Made by a program: the position numbers and the translations under genes. From contig NZ_OY782764.1 in assembly GCF_963678225.1 (NCBI RefSeq), forward strand, positions 1,047,001 to 1,111,000: a stretch of 64,000 nucleotides of DNA, given 5' to 3'. Source of the DNA: an uncultured Cohaesibacter sp. (lineage in GTDB: Bacteria; Pseudomonadota; Alphaproteobacteria; Rhizobiales; Cohaesibacteraceae). Positions 46,528 through 56,153 of this stretch are shown here, in pieces; the first letter of the stretch is position 1; each line of letters opens with the position of its first letter. The notes beneath the pieces are model-generated. The model worked only from the letters and a program-made list of their open reading frames with translations. It was not told where the DNA came from and made no database searches.

Positions 46528-47541
46528 ATGAAAGCGCAAGAGATGACCGAAATAGACGAAACAGCCCATGCAGATGAACCTGATGGAGCATCGCTTTGCG
46601 CTCATGATGACGGGGATGAAGCCACCGATGGCCATGCCCGCAGGGATTATATTCTGCTTGGCTCCAAGCAACGGGCCCCTAGTCTTGCCTCAGCGCTCTA
46701 CATCGTGGCTACCCCGATTGGCAATCTGAAAGATATGACGGTGCGCGCCCTGGAGGTTCTGGCCGGCTGCGACATCATCGCCTGCGAAGACACCCGTGTA
46801 TCGCGCAAGCTGCTGACCCACTATGGCATTCATACGCGCCTCATTACCTATCATGAGCATAATGCCGACAAACAGCGCCCCTATTTGCTCAATGCCCTTG
46901 CCGAGGGAAAGGCTGTGGCGCTGATTTCCGATGCGGGCACGCCGCTGCTTTCGGACCCGGGATACAAGCTCGTTGCCGATATGCTGGAAGCAGATCATGC
47001 TGTTGTGCCCATTCCCGGCGCCTCGGCCATGCTTTCCGCGCTGGTGGCCAGTGGCTTGCCCACAGATCAGATCCACTTCGCAGGTTTCTTGCCCCAGAAG
47101 GCAGGCGCCAGAAACCGCAAGCTGGCAGACCTCAAGGATATACCCGGTACGCTGGTCTTTTATGAAAGTCCGCGCCGCCTCGGGGCTGTTCTGCCAGCCA
47201 TGGTCGAGCATCTGGGCGCTGGGCGCGAAGTGGTCATCGCGCGCGAACTCACCAAGAAATTTGAGGATTTCCATCGTGGCTCGCTTGGGGCGCTGGCTGA
47301 GCATTACGCCAGTGCGGATGCCCCCAAGGGGGAAGCCGTGGTTCTGCTTGGCCCGGCAGAGGAAGAAGCTCCCGATGAAGATGATATCGATGCGATGATC
47401 ATCAAGGGCCTTGAAGAGGGCCAACATATCAAGGCGCTGTCCGGCGAGATTGCCCAGAAGGTCGGGGCCAAGAAGAATGATATCTACAAGCGCGCACTGG
47501 GTTTGAAAGATGCTTTGGGCAATGGTGGAGACAAGGCATAG
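46528..47541 (+). CDS. rsmI: 16S rRNA 2'-O-ribose C1402 methyltransferase
   Basis: RsmI methylates the ribose of C1402 of 16S rRNA with SAM. The 337-residue protein has VATPIGNLKDMTVRALEVL and CEDTRVSRKLLTHYGI near residues 60-98, then SDAGTPLLSDPGY and IPGASAMLSALVASGLPTD. The N-terminal 45 residues are an extra acidic tail rich in D, E and A. ATG 46528 is chosen, but ATG 46543 is possible. yraN follows by 4 bp. Confidence 0.94.
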   Translation: MKAQEMTEIDETAHADEPDGASLCAHDDGDEATDGHARRDYILLGSKQRAPSLASALYIVATPIGNLKDMTVRALEVLAGCDIIACEDTRVSRKLLTHYGIHTRLITYHEHNADKQRPYLLNALAEGKAVALISDAGTPLLSDPGYKLVADMLEADHAVVPIPGASAMLSALVASGLPTDQIHFAGFLPQKAGARNRKLADLKDIPGTLVFYESPRRLGAVLPAMVEHLGAGREVVIARELTKKFEDFHRGSLGALAEHYASADAPKGEAVVLLGPAEEEAPDEDDIDAMIIKGLEEGQHIKALSGEIAQKVGAKKNDIYKRALGLKDALGNGGDKA

Positions 47542-47545
47542 ACCG

Positions 47546-47974
47546 ATGGCAAATTTGCAGCCTTCCAAACCCGCTTTGAGGCCCAAAAGAAAAGCCAGCA
47601 AGACCCAGCACCGCAAGGAAAGCTATGAGCGGGGTGTGCGTGTCGAGCGCTGGGCAGGCTGGATCATGCGGGTGAAGGGCTTTGAGATCATCAAGCGGCG
47701 CTACAAGGCGCAAGGGGGAGAGATCGATCTCATTTGCCGGAAGGACGACCTCATCGTCTTCCTAGAGGTCAAATATCGAGATCGTCTGGATGATGCCCTT
47801 TATGCCATCACCCCGCGCACTCAGGGGCGGATTGTGGCGGCCGCCAGTCACTATATTGCAGAGGCCGAAGAGGAACCCGCCAGCAGCTATCGGTTTGACA
47901 TCATGGCCTTTGCCAAGGGGGCGGGCCCTGCACCCCGCTGGACGCATCTGGAATCCGCATTCGAGGCCTTTTGA
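47546..47974 (+). CDS. YraN-family (UPF0102) putative nuclease
   Basis: The 142-residue protein has a PD-(D/E)XK-like core: GGEIDLICRKDDLIVFLEVKYR near residues 57-78 and VAAASHYI. YraN is a Holliday-junction resolvase-like protein of unproven activity. The N-terminus is basic. The start is ATG at 47546, 4 bp after the rsmI stop, and rsmI-yraN-gshB is the conserved order. Confidence 0.87.
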   Translation: MANLQPSKPALRPKRKASKTQHRKESYERGVRVERWAGWIMRVKGFEIIKRRYKAQGGEIDLICRKDDLIVFLEVKYRDRLDDALYAITPRTQGRIVAAASHYIAEAEEEPASSYRFDIMAFAKGAGPAPRWTHLESAFEAF

Positions 47975-48126
47975 GGGACGTCGAATCATAGCCGACTATT
48001 CTGGATGGCGGCCCTGACAATCGGCACCTTGAAATATGCTTTCAAAGCGGACATATAGGAACTGACACTTTCTTCCGGACCAACGCTTCCGGACCATCCC
48101 GATATTCTCAAGCCGGAGCATCCGTC

Positions 48127-49080
48127 ATGGCTCAGTCACGCACGCTTAAAGTCGCGTTTCAAATGGATCACATCAAGGGCATCAATATTGCAGGGGATTC
48201 CACCTTTGCCATGATGCTGGAAGCGCAAAAGCGCGGGCATGAAATCTTCCACTATACGGTCGATACAATGGCCATGGAAAATGGCGAGGTCTTTGCCTCC
48301 GTGGAGCCGGTTGAAGTGCGCGACGAAGCGGGCAGCCATTTCACTCTTGGAGATGCCGTGCGGACCAATCTGGCCGAGTTCGACGTCATTCACATGCGTC
48401 AGGATCCACCGTTTGATCTCAATTATATTTCGGCCACCCACATGCTGGAGCGCATCCACCCCAAGACACTGGTGGTCAACGATCCGGCCAACGTGCGTAA
48501 CGCGCCTGAGAAAATCTTCGTCACCCAGTTTCCGGACCTGATGCCACCAACCATCATCACCCGCTCGGAAGATGAATTGCGTGCCTTCAAGGAAAAGCAC
48601 GGCGACATTGTCATGAAGCCGCTTTACGGCCATGGCGGTGCGGCGGTTTTCCGGTTGAACAAGGAAGATCAGAATTTCGGCTCTCTGGTGGCTCTGTTCG
48701 GCGACATTTTCCGCGAGCCATGGGTTGCTCAGAAATTCCTGCCTGACGTAAAGGCTGGCGACAAGCGCATTCTGCTGGTCGATGGCGAGGCCGCTGGTGC
48801 GGTCAACCGCATTCCTGCCGATGATGACCTGCGTTCCAACATGGTGCGTGGCGGGGCCGCTGCCAAAACAGACCTGACCGATCGCGAAAAGGAAATTTGC
48901 GAACGCATCGGGCCTGCACTCAAGGAAATGGGCTTTATTCTGGTGGGTATTGATGTGATCGGTGGCTATCTCACAGAAATCAACGTGACCTCCCCGACGG
49001 GTATCCGCTCCATTCAGAAGCTTTCGGGCATTGACGTCGCGGCCATGGTCTGGGACGCAATCGAAGCCAAGTGCGCTTAA
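48127..49080 (+). CDS. gshB: glutathione synthetase
   Basis: GshB joins gamma-glutamylcysteine and glycine. The 317-residue ATP-grasp protein starts [26 protein letters not shown], has [37 protein letters not shown] and the metal/ATP-binding [20 protein letters not shown] near the C-terminus. A terminator follows directly. comM, its usual neighbour, is 2.7 kb away. Confidence 0.97.
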   Translation: MAQSRTLKVAFQMDHIKGINIAGDSTFAMMLEAQKRGHEIFHYTVDTMAMENGEVFASVEPVEVRDEAGSHFTLGDAVRTNLAEFDVIHMRQDPPFDLNYISATHMLERIHPKTLVVNDPANVRNAPEKIFVTQFPDLMPPTIITRSEDELRAFKEKHGDIVMKPLYGHGGAAVFRLNKEDQNFGSLVALFGDIFREPWVAQKFLPDVKAGDKRILLVDGEAAGAVNRIPADDDLRSNMVRGGAAAKTDLTDREKEICERIGPALKEMGFILVGIDVIGGYLTEINVTSPTGIRSIQKLSGIDVAAMVWDAIEAKCA

Positions 49081-49084
49081 AAAG

Positions 49085-49109
49085 AAGGCTCCGGTTCTGG
49101 AGCCTTTTT
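49085..49109 (+). terminator. terminator after gshB
   Basis: AAGGCTCC, loop GGTTCT, GGAGCCTTTTT begins 5 bp past the gshB stop. Confidence 0.9.
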
Positions 49110-49228
49110 GACAAAGCTTGACCAGTTGCAAGACATATGTGTATCTACGAAGCAAGAGACCTGAATGGACCGCATTTGTCTTGCGTCTGGTGTGACCAGC
49201 CAGCCGCTATGCTTTGAATGAGGATAGC

Positions 49229-50422
49229 ATGTCCCGACTGGAAAAGTTGCGGGTGATGGCCCTGTGCGTCTCAATGTCTGCGGGGGCGGCCCCCATGGCT
49301 GTGGCTGAAGATCTGCCGACTTTGCCTGACAACAAGGCAACATTGGAGGGCCTCGGCGCGGCCTTGTTTTTTGACGAAAATCTTTCCAAGAATCGCAATC
49401 AGGCCTGCGCGACCTGCCATTCTCCGGATGTGGGCTTTGCCGATCCGCGCCCCAATGGCCTTGATGGATTGGCTGGACGTGCGGCGTCGCTGGGCGATGA
49501 TGATCGGTCGATCGGAGATCGCAACGCCCCGACAGCGAGTTACGCCGCCTTCAGCCCGAAATTCCATCTCAATGAAGACGGCCTATATGTTGGTGGCCAA
49601 TTCCTTGATGGACGCGAGCCCGATCTGGAAGGGCAGGCGGGCGGACCGCCCCTTAATCCCATTGAAATGGGCATGCCGGACAAGGCCTCCGTTGTCGAAC
49701 GACTCAAGGAAAATGAGGAATATGTCAACGGCTTCAAGCTGCTCTATGGAAAAGATATTTTCAAAGAGTCCGAGCGCGCCTATCGAGCGATGACCGAAGC
49801 CATCGCCGCTTTCGAGCGTACGGAATTCTTCAGCCCGTTTGATTCCAAATATGATCGATATTTGCGTGGTGAAGCCGAGTTTACCAATGAAGAGGAGTTG
49901 GGGCGGACCTTGTTCTTTTCCCAGCAGTTTACCAACTGCAACCAGTGCCATCAGTTGCGTCCGCGCCCGGGCATGGAGAAGGAAACCTTCACCAACTACC
50001 AGTATTTCAACATCGGTGTGCCTGCCCACAAAGCCTTGAGAGCGGCCAACGGCTCAAAGGCCGATTTTATCGATCACGGCCTTTTGGAAAACAATCCGCA
50101 CGTGACTGACAAGAAATGGGATGGCACCTACAAGACCAGCACATTGCGCAATGTAGCCGTGACAGGCCCCTACATGCATAACGGGGTGTTCAACGATCTT
50201 GAAACGGTGATCCGCTTCTACAACAAGTATAATTCACGCGCCAAGAGTGCTTTGATCAACCCCGAAACCAATGAGCCATGGGGTGAACCGGAGGTGGCTG
50301 ATACCATCGATATGGAAAAGCTGACCGATGGTCCGGCACTGGATGAACGCCGCATCAAGGCTCTGGTTGCCTTCTTGAAAACGCTCACCGATCAGCGCTA
50401 TGAATATCTATTGGAAGACTAG
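49229..50422 (+). CDS. di-heme cytochrome c peroxidase-family protein
   Basis: The 397-residue protein has a signal peptide (cleavage near residue 26, after AVA) and two heme-binding motifs, CATCH (about 60) and CNQCH. Further features fit the periplasmic bacterial CcpA/MauG family: RNAPTASYAAFSPKFHLNEDG, FLDGREPDLEGQAGGPPLNPIEM, KTSTLRNVAVTGPYMHNG. It reduces hydrogen peroxide or is a MauG-like oxidase. The start is ATG at 49229, with GAGGA upstream. It lies in the accessory stretch between gshB and comM. Confidence 0.92.
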   Translation: MSRLEKLRVMALCVSMSAGAAPMAVAEDLPTLPDNKATLEGLGAALFFDENLSKNRNQACATCHSPDVGFADPRPNGLDGLAGRAASLGDDDRSIGDRNAPTASYAAFSPKFHLNEDGLYVGGQFLDGREPDLEGQAGGPPLNPIEMGMPDKASVVERLKENEEYVNGFKLLYGKDIFKESERAYRAMTEAIAAFERTEFFSPFDSKYDRYLRGEAEFTNEEELGRTLFFSQQFTNCNQCHQLRPRPGMEKETFTNYQYFNIGVPAHKALRAANGSKADFIDHGLLENNPHVTDKKWDGTYKTSTLRNVAVTGPYMHNGVFNDLETVIRFYNKYNSRAKSALINPETNEPWGEPEVADTIDMEKLTDGPALDERRIKALVAFLKTLTDQRYEYLLED

Positions 50423-50547
50423 CCCCTTGATGTGTCCGGCTGTAGCTGACCAGTATCTGATCATCCTTTGAAGATCATGATCAACCGGAGACCTCCGCTC
50501 ACCTTGTGAGGGAATGCACTTCAAGACAAGAGAAAGAGCCCAGGACC

Positions 50548-51048
50548 ATGTGTGCCGATCTCAAGAAGCCAACCTCTCCGGGTATTCGCATTGCCATCCC
50601 GCCGCTAATCTTTATTTTGTGCGGTGGGAGCGCTCTGGCGCTGGAATGGTTTTATTTCTATTCTGTCGGCCCGCTTTCGGCCTTGGGGATCCCCATTCTA
50701 ACGCTCGTTATCTGCGGTTTCCTGATTGGTTGGGCTGGTTTCGCCTTTATGGGATGGGGCTTTTTCAAGTTCAAGCTGGTTGGTACGACAACCAACCTGA
50801 TTGACCCAGCTTCGCAACTGGTGAGTAGCGGAGCGTTTCGCTTCAGTCGCAACCCCATGTATGTGGGCTTCGTGGTGATGCTGTTCGCAGGGATCATCCT
50901 GTTTGACAGTATACCCTTCCTGATCGCCACACTCGTTATGTTCTTCTATCTGGATCGCTTTGTGATACCACGCGAGGAGGCCTATCTCCGGGCCGAATTT
51001 GGCCAGGCTTTCACAGACTATTGCGCCCGAACCCGCCGTTGGTTCTGA
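50548..51048 (+). CDS. isoprenylcysteine methyltransferase-like membrane protein
   Basis: The 166-residue protein has four hydrophobic segments and the C-terminal motif LVSSGAFRFSRNPMYVGFVVML then REEAYLRAEFGQAFTDYCARTRRWF, diagnostic of the ICMT/PEMT-type family of membrane methyltransferases. The substrate in bacteria is unknown. ATG at 50548 is chosen; a GTG 14 codons earlier is possible. It follows the di-heme protein gene by about 125 bp and is convergent with ogt. Confidence 0.83.
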   Translation: MCADLKKPTSPGIRIAIPPLIFILCGGSALALEWFYFYSVGPLSALGIPILTLVICGFLIGWAGFAFMGWGFFKFKLVGTTTNLIDPASQLVSSGAFRFSRNPMYVGFVVMLFAGIILFDSIPFLIATLVMFFYLDRFVIPREEAYLRAEFGQAFTDYCARTRRWF

Positions 51049-51069
51049 TCAGGCATCTGCCTAAAAAGG

Positions 51070-51612
51070 TTAGAAGGCAAAGCCAAGCTGTCCGGGGCTG
51101 CAAATCTGCCCCGGGGTGATGCCTTCATGGGATAGTAGCCAGAGCTTCAAGTCTATGCCGCCTCCAAAACCAACCATGGAACCATCTGCGCCAATAACCC
51201 GATGACAGGGGATGATAATCGGCAAGGGATTGGCATGATTGGCCATGCCGACCGCTTGAGCCCCTTTTGGTTTGCCAACCCGCTTGGCGATTTCCCCATA
51301 GCTGACAATCGAGCCATAGGGAATGGAGGAAAGGGCGCGCCAGACGGAGAGCTGGAACTGCGATCCCCTGAGCAGATAGGACACGGTGAAACGCTCCAGC
51401 TTCTTTTCAAAATAGGCGTCCAACTCGCGCCGCGCATCAGCAAAGCTGTCAGGATTTTCTCGCCATGCAGTATCGGCCGGGGTCGCTTCTCCGTCGACGG
51501 GAAAAGAGAGCGCGTGCAAACAGTCCTCCATTCCGCTGAGCAGAAGGGGACCAATCGGGCTCTCATGATAACAAAATTGGATCTCGTTTGCGTTCACTTC
51601 ACGACCTGCCAA
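51070..51612 (-). CDS. ogt: methylated-DNA-protein-cysteine methyltransferase
   Basis: It repairs O6-methylguanine and O4-methylthymine in a single-use reaction. The 180-residue protein has the active-site motif IIIPCHRVIGADGSM and SYGEIAKRVGKPKGAQAVGMANHANP. It is one of two such activities in the window, the other being the Ada-like protein at 19.9 kb. The N-terminus appears complete. Confidence 0.93.
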   Translation of the reverse strand: MAGREVNANEIQFCYHESPIGPLLLSGMEDCLHALSFPVDGEATPADTAWRENPDSFADARRELDAYFEKKLERFTVSYLLRGSQFQLSVWRALSSIPYGSIVSYGEIAKRVGKPKGAQAVGMANHANPLPIIIPCHRVIGADGSMVGFGGGIDLKLWLLSHEGITPGQICSPGQLGFAF

Positions 51613-51764
51613 TTCGATAGAGTTGTGCGTCTGACCTCTCCTGTGTAGGGCAAAATTGTGTTCACATATTGTTCTTGAAGCACAACTTGAAACATCATAT
51701 GGTTGTTAAAATTTCTTCATCACGCAGAAATGGTTTTGTTCTTTTCAATTTTTTTGAGTTCACC

Positions 51765-53291
51765 ATGGTTTCCCATGTTCAAACGGTTTCCTTTCAGGGC
51801 ATAGCGGCCACGCCCGTTGATGTTCAGGTGCATGTGGCTTCGGGTTTGCCAGCCTTTACCATTGTTGGCCTGCCTGACAAGGCTGTGGCGGAAAGCCGCG
51901 AGCGGGTGCGGGCCGCGCTTTCGGCCTCTGGCCTGTCGCTGCCGCCCAAACGCATCACCATCAATCTCGCTCCGGCGGATTTGCCCAAGGAAGGCAGCCA
52001 TTTTGATTTGCCCATCGCCCTTGGCCTGATGGCTGCCATCGGAGCGGTCCCTGCCGACAGTCTGGATGCCTATACGGTGCTGGGCGAGCTGGCGCTTGAT
52101 GGCCGGTTGGCGCCCGTTGTCGGGGTGCTGCCAGCAGCCATTGCAGCCAATGGCGAGGAGCGGGGCCTCATTTGCCCGTTTGATTGCGGGCCGGAAGCGG
52201 CATGGGCCGATCCGGATATGGATATACTGGCCCCCGATAGCCTTATCTCGCTGGCCAATCATTTCAAGGGCAGTCAGGTCCTCTCGCGGCCCCATGCCTC
52301 GATCCGTGACCCCAATGCCTCCCTTATTGATCTGTCCGATATCAAGGGGCAGGAAGTGGCCAAGCGGGCGCTTGAGGTCACTGCGGCCGGTGGTCATAAC
52401 ATGCTGATGGTCGGTCCTCCCGGATCGGGCAAATCCATGCTGGCTGCCCGCTTGCCGACCATTCTGCCGCCCCTTGCGCCGACCGAGCTGCTGGATGTTT
52501 CGATGATCCATTCCATCGCAGGCCTGTTGCCCAATGGTCAGCTCTCCGTTGCGCGCCCGTTCCGCAACCCTCACCATTCTGCCTCCATGGCGGCCATGAT
52601 CGGTGGCGGCATGCGCGCCAAACCTGGGGAAGTGGCGCTGGCCCACAATGGCATTCTGTTTCTGGATGAGTTGCCTGAATTCTCCCCGCAGGTGCTTGAT
52701 AGTTTGCGGCAGCCAATTGAGAGCGGTGAGGCTGTGATCGCTCGCGCCAACCATCGCGTGACTTATCCGGCGCGTTTCCAACTGATTGCTGCAATGAATC
52801 CCTGCCGCTGTGGCCATGCCGGTGAGCCGGGTTATGTCTGCAAGCGCGGTCCGCGCTGCGCAGCTGACTATCAGGCTCGCATCTCCGGCCCCCTGATGGA
52901 CCGTTTTGATTTGCGTGTGGAAGTGCCTGCCGTCTCCGCTACCGATCTTATGCTTCCGCCCTCAAAAGAAGGGTCAGCGGAAGTTGGAGCCCGTGTGCGG
53001 CAAGCCCGCAAGGTGCAGAAGGAACGCTTCAGCGCTATGGGGCTGGAGACTGTCATCACCAATGCCCAATGCCCGGCCAGCATGATCGAACGCATTTGCG
53101 AGCCAAGCGGTGAAGCGCGTACTCTTCTGGCTCATGCCGCTGAGAGTATGGCACTTTCAGCCCGTGGCTATCATCGTGTTCTGAAGCTGGCGCGAACGCT
53201 GGCCGATCTGGCCGGTCACGAGCAACCGGGCAGCGAAGAAATCGCCGAGGCACTCGGTTACAGGGTGTCCACGCCATCGCTGGTGGCTTAG
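51765..53291 (+). CDS. comM: YifB/ComM family Mg-chelatase-like AAA+ ATPase
   Basis: ComM is a helicase-like AAA+ protein that promotes branch migration in natural transformation in other bacteria. The 508-residue protein begins MVSHVQTVSFQGIAATPVDVQVHV, and has ESRERVRAALSASGL, Walker A VGPPGSGKSMLAARL near residue 222-236, FLDELPEF (Walker B) and the zinc-like CRCGHAGEPGYVCKRGPRCAADY. ATG at 51765 is chosen, matching the family start. It is usually directly after gshB; here 2.7 kb of other genes intervene. Confidence 0.94.
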   Translation: MVSHVQTVSFQGIAATPVDVQVHVASGLPAFTIVGLPDKAVAESRERVRAALSASGLSLPPKRITINLAPADLPKEGSHFDLPIALGLMAAIGAVPADSLDAYTVLGELALDGRLAPVVGVLPAAIAANGEERGLICPFDCGPEAAWADPDMDILAPDSLISLANHFKGSQVLSRPHASIRDPNASLIDLSDIKGQEVAKRALEVTAAGGHNMLMVGPPGSGKSMLAARLPTILPPLAPTELLDVSMIHSIAGLLPNGQLSVARPFRNPHHSASMAAMIGGGMRAKPGEVALAHNGILFLDELPEFSPQVLDSLRQPIESGEAVIARANHRVTYPARFQLIAAMNPCRCGHAGEPGYVCKRGPRCAADYQARISGPLMDRFDLRVEVPAVSATDLMLPPSKEGSAEVGARVRQARKVQKERFSAMGLETVITNAQCPASMIERICEPSGEARTLLAHAAESMALSARGYHRVLKLARTLADLAGHEQPGSEEIAEALGYRVSTPSLVA

Positions 53292-53329
53292 CGGTTTGGC
53301 GCTTTACAAAGTCGCACGGAATCTTGCGT

Positions 53330-53758
53330 TTAATCGAAATTCTTTGATGACCGAAGCTTTTTGATGGCACCTCGCTTGGTCTTGCTGTCCATCCGGCGCC
53401 TCTTGCTGGCCTTGGTCGGCTTGGTAGCGATGCGTCGTTTGGGCCGATAGGCGGCCTTTTCGATGAGAGCGACGAGGCGCTCGATGGCTTCTTCGCGGTT
53501 GCGGGCCTGGGTGCGATGGGTTTGCACCTGCATCACCAGTTCGCCATCCTGTGTCATCAAATGCGCTGCCTGACGCCGCAAGTTTGCCTTGATATAGGCT
53601 GGCAGGGATGGAGACTGACGCACATCAAACCGCAACTCGACCGCAGTGGACACCTTGTTGACATTCTGCCCGCCCGGTCCGGATGAGCGAATGAAGCGCT
53701 CTTGCAGTTCGTCTGCGTCCAGGCTCAGGCCTTCCTTGATGAAGATGCGATCAGACAT
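53330..53758 (-). CDS. arfB: alternative ribosome-rescue factor ArfB (YaeJ)
   Basis: ArfB hydrolyses peptidyl-tRNA on stalled ribosomes. The 142-residue protein has the catalytic GGQ within RSSGPGGQNVNKVSTAVELRF near residues 24-44, and the basic C-terminal tail (AAYRPKRRIATKPTKASKRRRMDSK) that enters the empty mRNA channel. It is convergent with comM. Confidence 0.95.
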   Translation of the reverse strand: MSDRIFIKEGLSLDADELQERFIRSSGPGGQNVNKVSTAVELRFDVRQSPSLPAYIKANLRRQAAHLMTQDGELVMQVQTHRTQARNREEAIERLVALIEKAAYRPKRRIATKPTKASKRRRMDSKTKRGAIKKLRSSKNFD

Positions 53759-53830
53759 ATCCCTTGGTCCACACGTATGAAGTCGTCAAACGAGACCTGT
53801 CTTACCGCGAATTGCCCGAAAGTGCATCCC

Positions 53831-55297
53831 CTATCCCAGAAATTTCAGAAAGGAGATGATCTTGCGAATACCCGGCTTGGAGGGAAGATCCGCATAGGCA
53901 CTGATGGCGGCCCGACGTCCAACCTCCGAGAGGGTTGGGTAGGGCGACACATAGCCCGTAATGGCCTTGATATTCATCTTCTGGGACACGATCAAAGCCC
54001 ACATATTGATGATTTCGCCTGCATTCTTGCCCACCACGGAAGCCCCAAGCACCACGCCCTTCTTGTTGGTGATGATCTTGATCAAGCCCGCCGTTTCTCG
54101 TTCAGCTTGCGCGCGATCATTCTCGCCGAAGGGCCAGCGCAAAATCCGTACCTGACGGAATTTCTGTCGCGCCTCCGCTTCGCTATAGCCCACATGAGCC
54201 AACTCGGGCGCCGTGAAGGTGACCCGCGGCACGATATGTGTGTTTTCCTTTGCGCCAAGCTTGAACAGGATGTTGCGCACCACCAGACCGGCATGATAGC
54301 CCGCCACGTGAGTGAATTGCATACCGCCAGCGACATCACCGATGGCATAAACCCGGCGGTTGCTGGTCTTCATGGTGGGTTTGACCGCAATGCCCCGCTC
54401 GCTGTAGCTGATGCCGGCAGCTTCCAGCCCGAGGTCAGACACATTGGCGCGTCTACCGGTGGCGACAAGTACATGGGTTGCCTCAACAAAATCGGCATCA
54501 CCGGCTATTCCCCCATCCAGAGTGTGGGTAAAGTGAAGCGTTGCGCCGTAAGGAGTAGCGTCCTTGTCCTCTGCCGGTTCGATGCGATCAAGGGTCACGC
54601 CTTCATGCAGGGTGACCCCTTCGCGCTTGAGCTGGTCAATCACCACTGAAGACAGTTCCGGATCTTCTCTGGACAGAATGCCATAGGCTTCCAGAATGGT
54701 GACTTCAGCACCAAGTCGGCGATGCGCCTGCGCCAGTTCCACCCCGATCGGACCGCCGCCGATGATCACAAGATGCTCTGGGCGCTCAGTGAGCGAGAAG
54801 ATCGTTTCGTTGGTGAAATAGGGGATCCGTTCAATGCCTTCGATAGGAGGAACTGCGGCAGATGAGCCTGTCGCGATAACAAAGCTGCGGGCCTTGATTT
54901 CATATTGGCCATCGGCGGTGGCAACCGTGCGCTTGTCCGTGAAGTGCCCGGCCTGCTGGATAACCCGCACGCCAAGGCCCTCAAAGCGTTCTACCGAATC
55001 ATTGGGAGCAATGGCCCCGATCACGGAATGGACATGATCATGCACTGCCTGAAAATCGACTCTGGGTTCAACAGAACTGATGCCGAACAGATTGGCCTTG
55101 CGCATGTTTTCTGCATGGTGCGCCGCCGCGATCAGCGCCTTGGAGGGAACACAGCCAGTATTGAGGCAATCGCCTCCCATCTGGCTTTTTTCCAACAACA
55201 CCACATCCTCGCCAAAGGCAGCCGCTGCTGCAGCTACTGTTAGACCGCCAGAGCCTGCGCCGATGACGCAGATGTCTGTCTTGATTTGTTCGCTCAT
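53831..55297 (-). CDS. FAD-dependent pyridine nucleotide-disulfide oxidoreductase (Lpd/MerA-like)
   Basis: The 488-residue protein has the FAD loop IGAGSGGLTVAAAAA, the redox disulfide GGDCLNTGCVPSK and the NAD loop GGGPIGVELAQAHRRLG. At the position where dihydrolipoyl dehydrogenase has the catalytic HPTLSE histidine, it reads YPTLSE, as in mercuric reductases, and it lacks the C-terminal cysteine pair of MerA. Its substrate is therefore uncertain. It lies 58 bp downstream of a TVP38-family membrane-protein gene, a recurrent pairing. Confidence 0.85.
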   Translation of the reverse strand: MSEQIKTDICVIGAGSGGLTVAAAAAAFGEDVVLLEKSQMGGDCLNTGCVPSKALIAAAHHAENMRKANLFGISSVEPRVDFQAVHDHVHSVIGAIAPNDSVERFEGLGVRVIQQAGHFTDKRTVATADGQYEIKARSFVIATGSSAAVPPIEGIERIPYFTNETIFSLTERPEHLVIIGGGPIGVELAQAHRRLGAEVTILEAYGILSREDPELSSVVIDQLKREGVTLHEGVTLDRIEPAEDKDATPYGATLHFTHTLDGGIAGDADFVEATHVLVATGRRANVSDLGLEAAGISYSERGIAVKPTMKTSNRRVYAIGDVAGGMQFTHVAGYHAGLVVRNILFKLGAKENTHIVPRVTFTAPELAHVGYSEAEARQKFRQVRILRWPFGENDRAQAERETAGLIKIITNKKGVVLGASVVGKNAGEIINMWALIVSQKMNIKAITGYVSPYPTLSEVGRRAAISAYADLPSKPGIRKIISFLKFLG

Positions 55298-55355
55298 GAC
55301 TTGTCCTGAAAAATTGTTGACTTGGATGTTATTGTGAAGGGCGTGGCCTCTATTC

Positions 55356-56153
55356 TCAACCACATTTGGCAGCGTTTCGTCTTTTTCTGAGCGCCTTGAG
55401 TAGGGGCGGGATGAGGGAAACGACCCCCATGGCCACAAAAGCGGCGATCAGTTCGCCCGTGATGACCGAGCTGGTATCCAGCGTGAGCGTGCAGGTCGGA
55501 TCGTCAAGGCATCCCGGATTGCTTGCCAACTGGGCTGCAATGACGCTGTCCAGCCCCGAGCCGACCAGCGCATAGGCAAAAGTGCCCGGCAAGATGCCGA
55601 TGAGTGTTGCCATCGCATAGGTCGCGAAGCGCACCTGAAACAGGGCGGGCACGATATTGACCAGCCAGAAGGGAAAGAGCGGCACAAGCCGCAAAAATAG
55701 CATATAGCTGAAGGCATCCTCGCGAAAACCATCGGCAAAGCGCTCGGTAAAGCTGCCTGCGCGGGCTCGCAAAGCCGATCCGATGGCAGAGCGAGCCGCC
55801 AGAAACACGATGCCTGCGCCGGTCGTTGCTGCAAGCACAGTGGTCAAGCCACCAACCGCCCAGCCAAACAGCAGCCCGCCCACGATGGTTAGGAAACTGG
55901 CACCGGGAAAGGAAATGGCCACCGCTAAAGCATAGAGCCCACCATAGGCCAGAAGCGACAGGGCAAAATGGTCCGTCACATAGCCGGACAGGCGCGCGCG
56001 ATTCTCCACCAGCATTTCGAGGGTGAAATAGCTGTGCCATCCTTGGGAAAAGCCAAAGAGAGCCAAGGCCAACAACAGCAACAGCGGGAGCCACTTTTTC
56101 AAACAGACTGTCACGGCGCTATCCTGACAAATTTGGTTGGTCTGATCGGTCAT
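55356..56153 (-). CDS. TVP38/TMEM64-family (VTT domain) membrane protein
   Basis: The 265-residue protein has about six hydrophobic segments and the VTT-domain phrase VAISFPGASFLTIVGGLLFGWAVGGLTTVLAATTGAGIVFLAARSAIG. The family is related to DedA; function is largely unknown, with roles in membrane lipid scrambling or transport proposed. ATG at 56153 has GAGG ten bases upstream. It precedes a flavoprotein reductase in the same direction. Confidence 0.87.
   Translation of the reverse strand: MTDQTNQICQDSAVTVCLKKWLPLLLLLALALFGFSQGWHSYFTLEMLVENRARLSGYVTDHFALSLLAYGGLYALAVAISFPGASFLTIVGGLLFGWAVGGLTTVLAATTGAGIVFLAARSAIGSALRARAGSFTERFADGFREDAFSYMLFLRLVPLFPFWLVNIVPALFQVRFATYAMATLIGILPGTFAYALVGSGLDSVIAAQLASNPGCLDDPTCTLTLDTSSVITGELIAAFVAMGVVSLIPPLLKALRKRRNAAKCG

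Noticed and set aside
49114-49133. FNR-like half-sites (TTGAC....TGCAA) upstream of the di-heme peroxidase gene
   Set aside because: Only three of five bases of the second half-site match, so anaerobic regulation by FNR is not supported.
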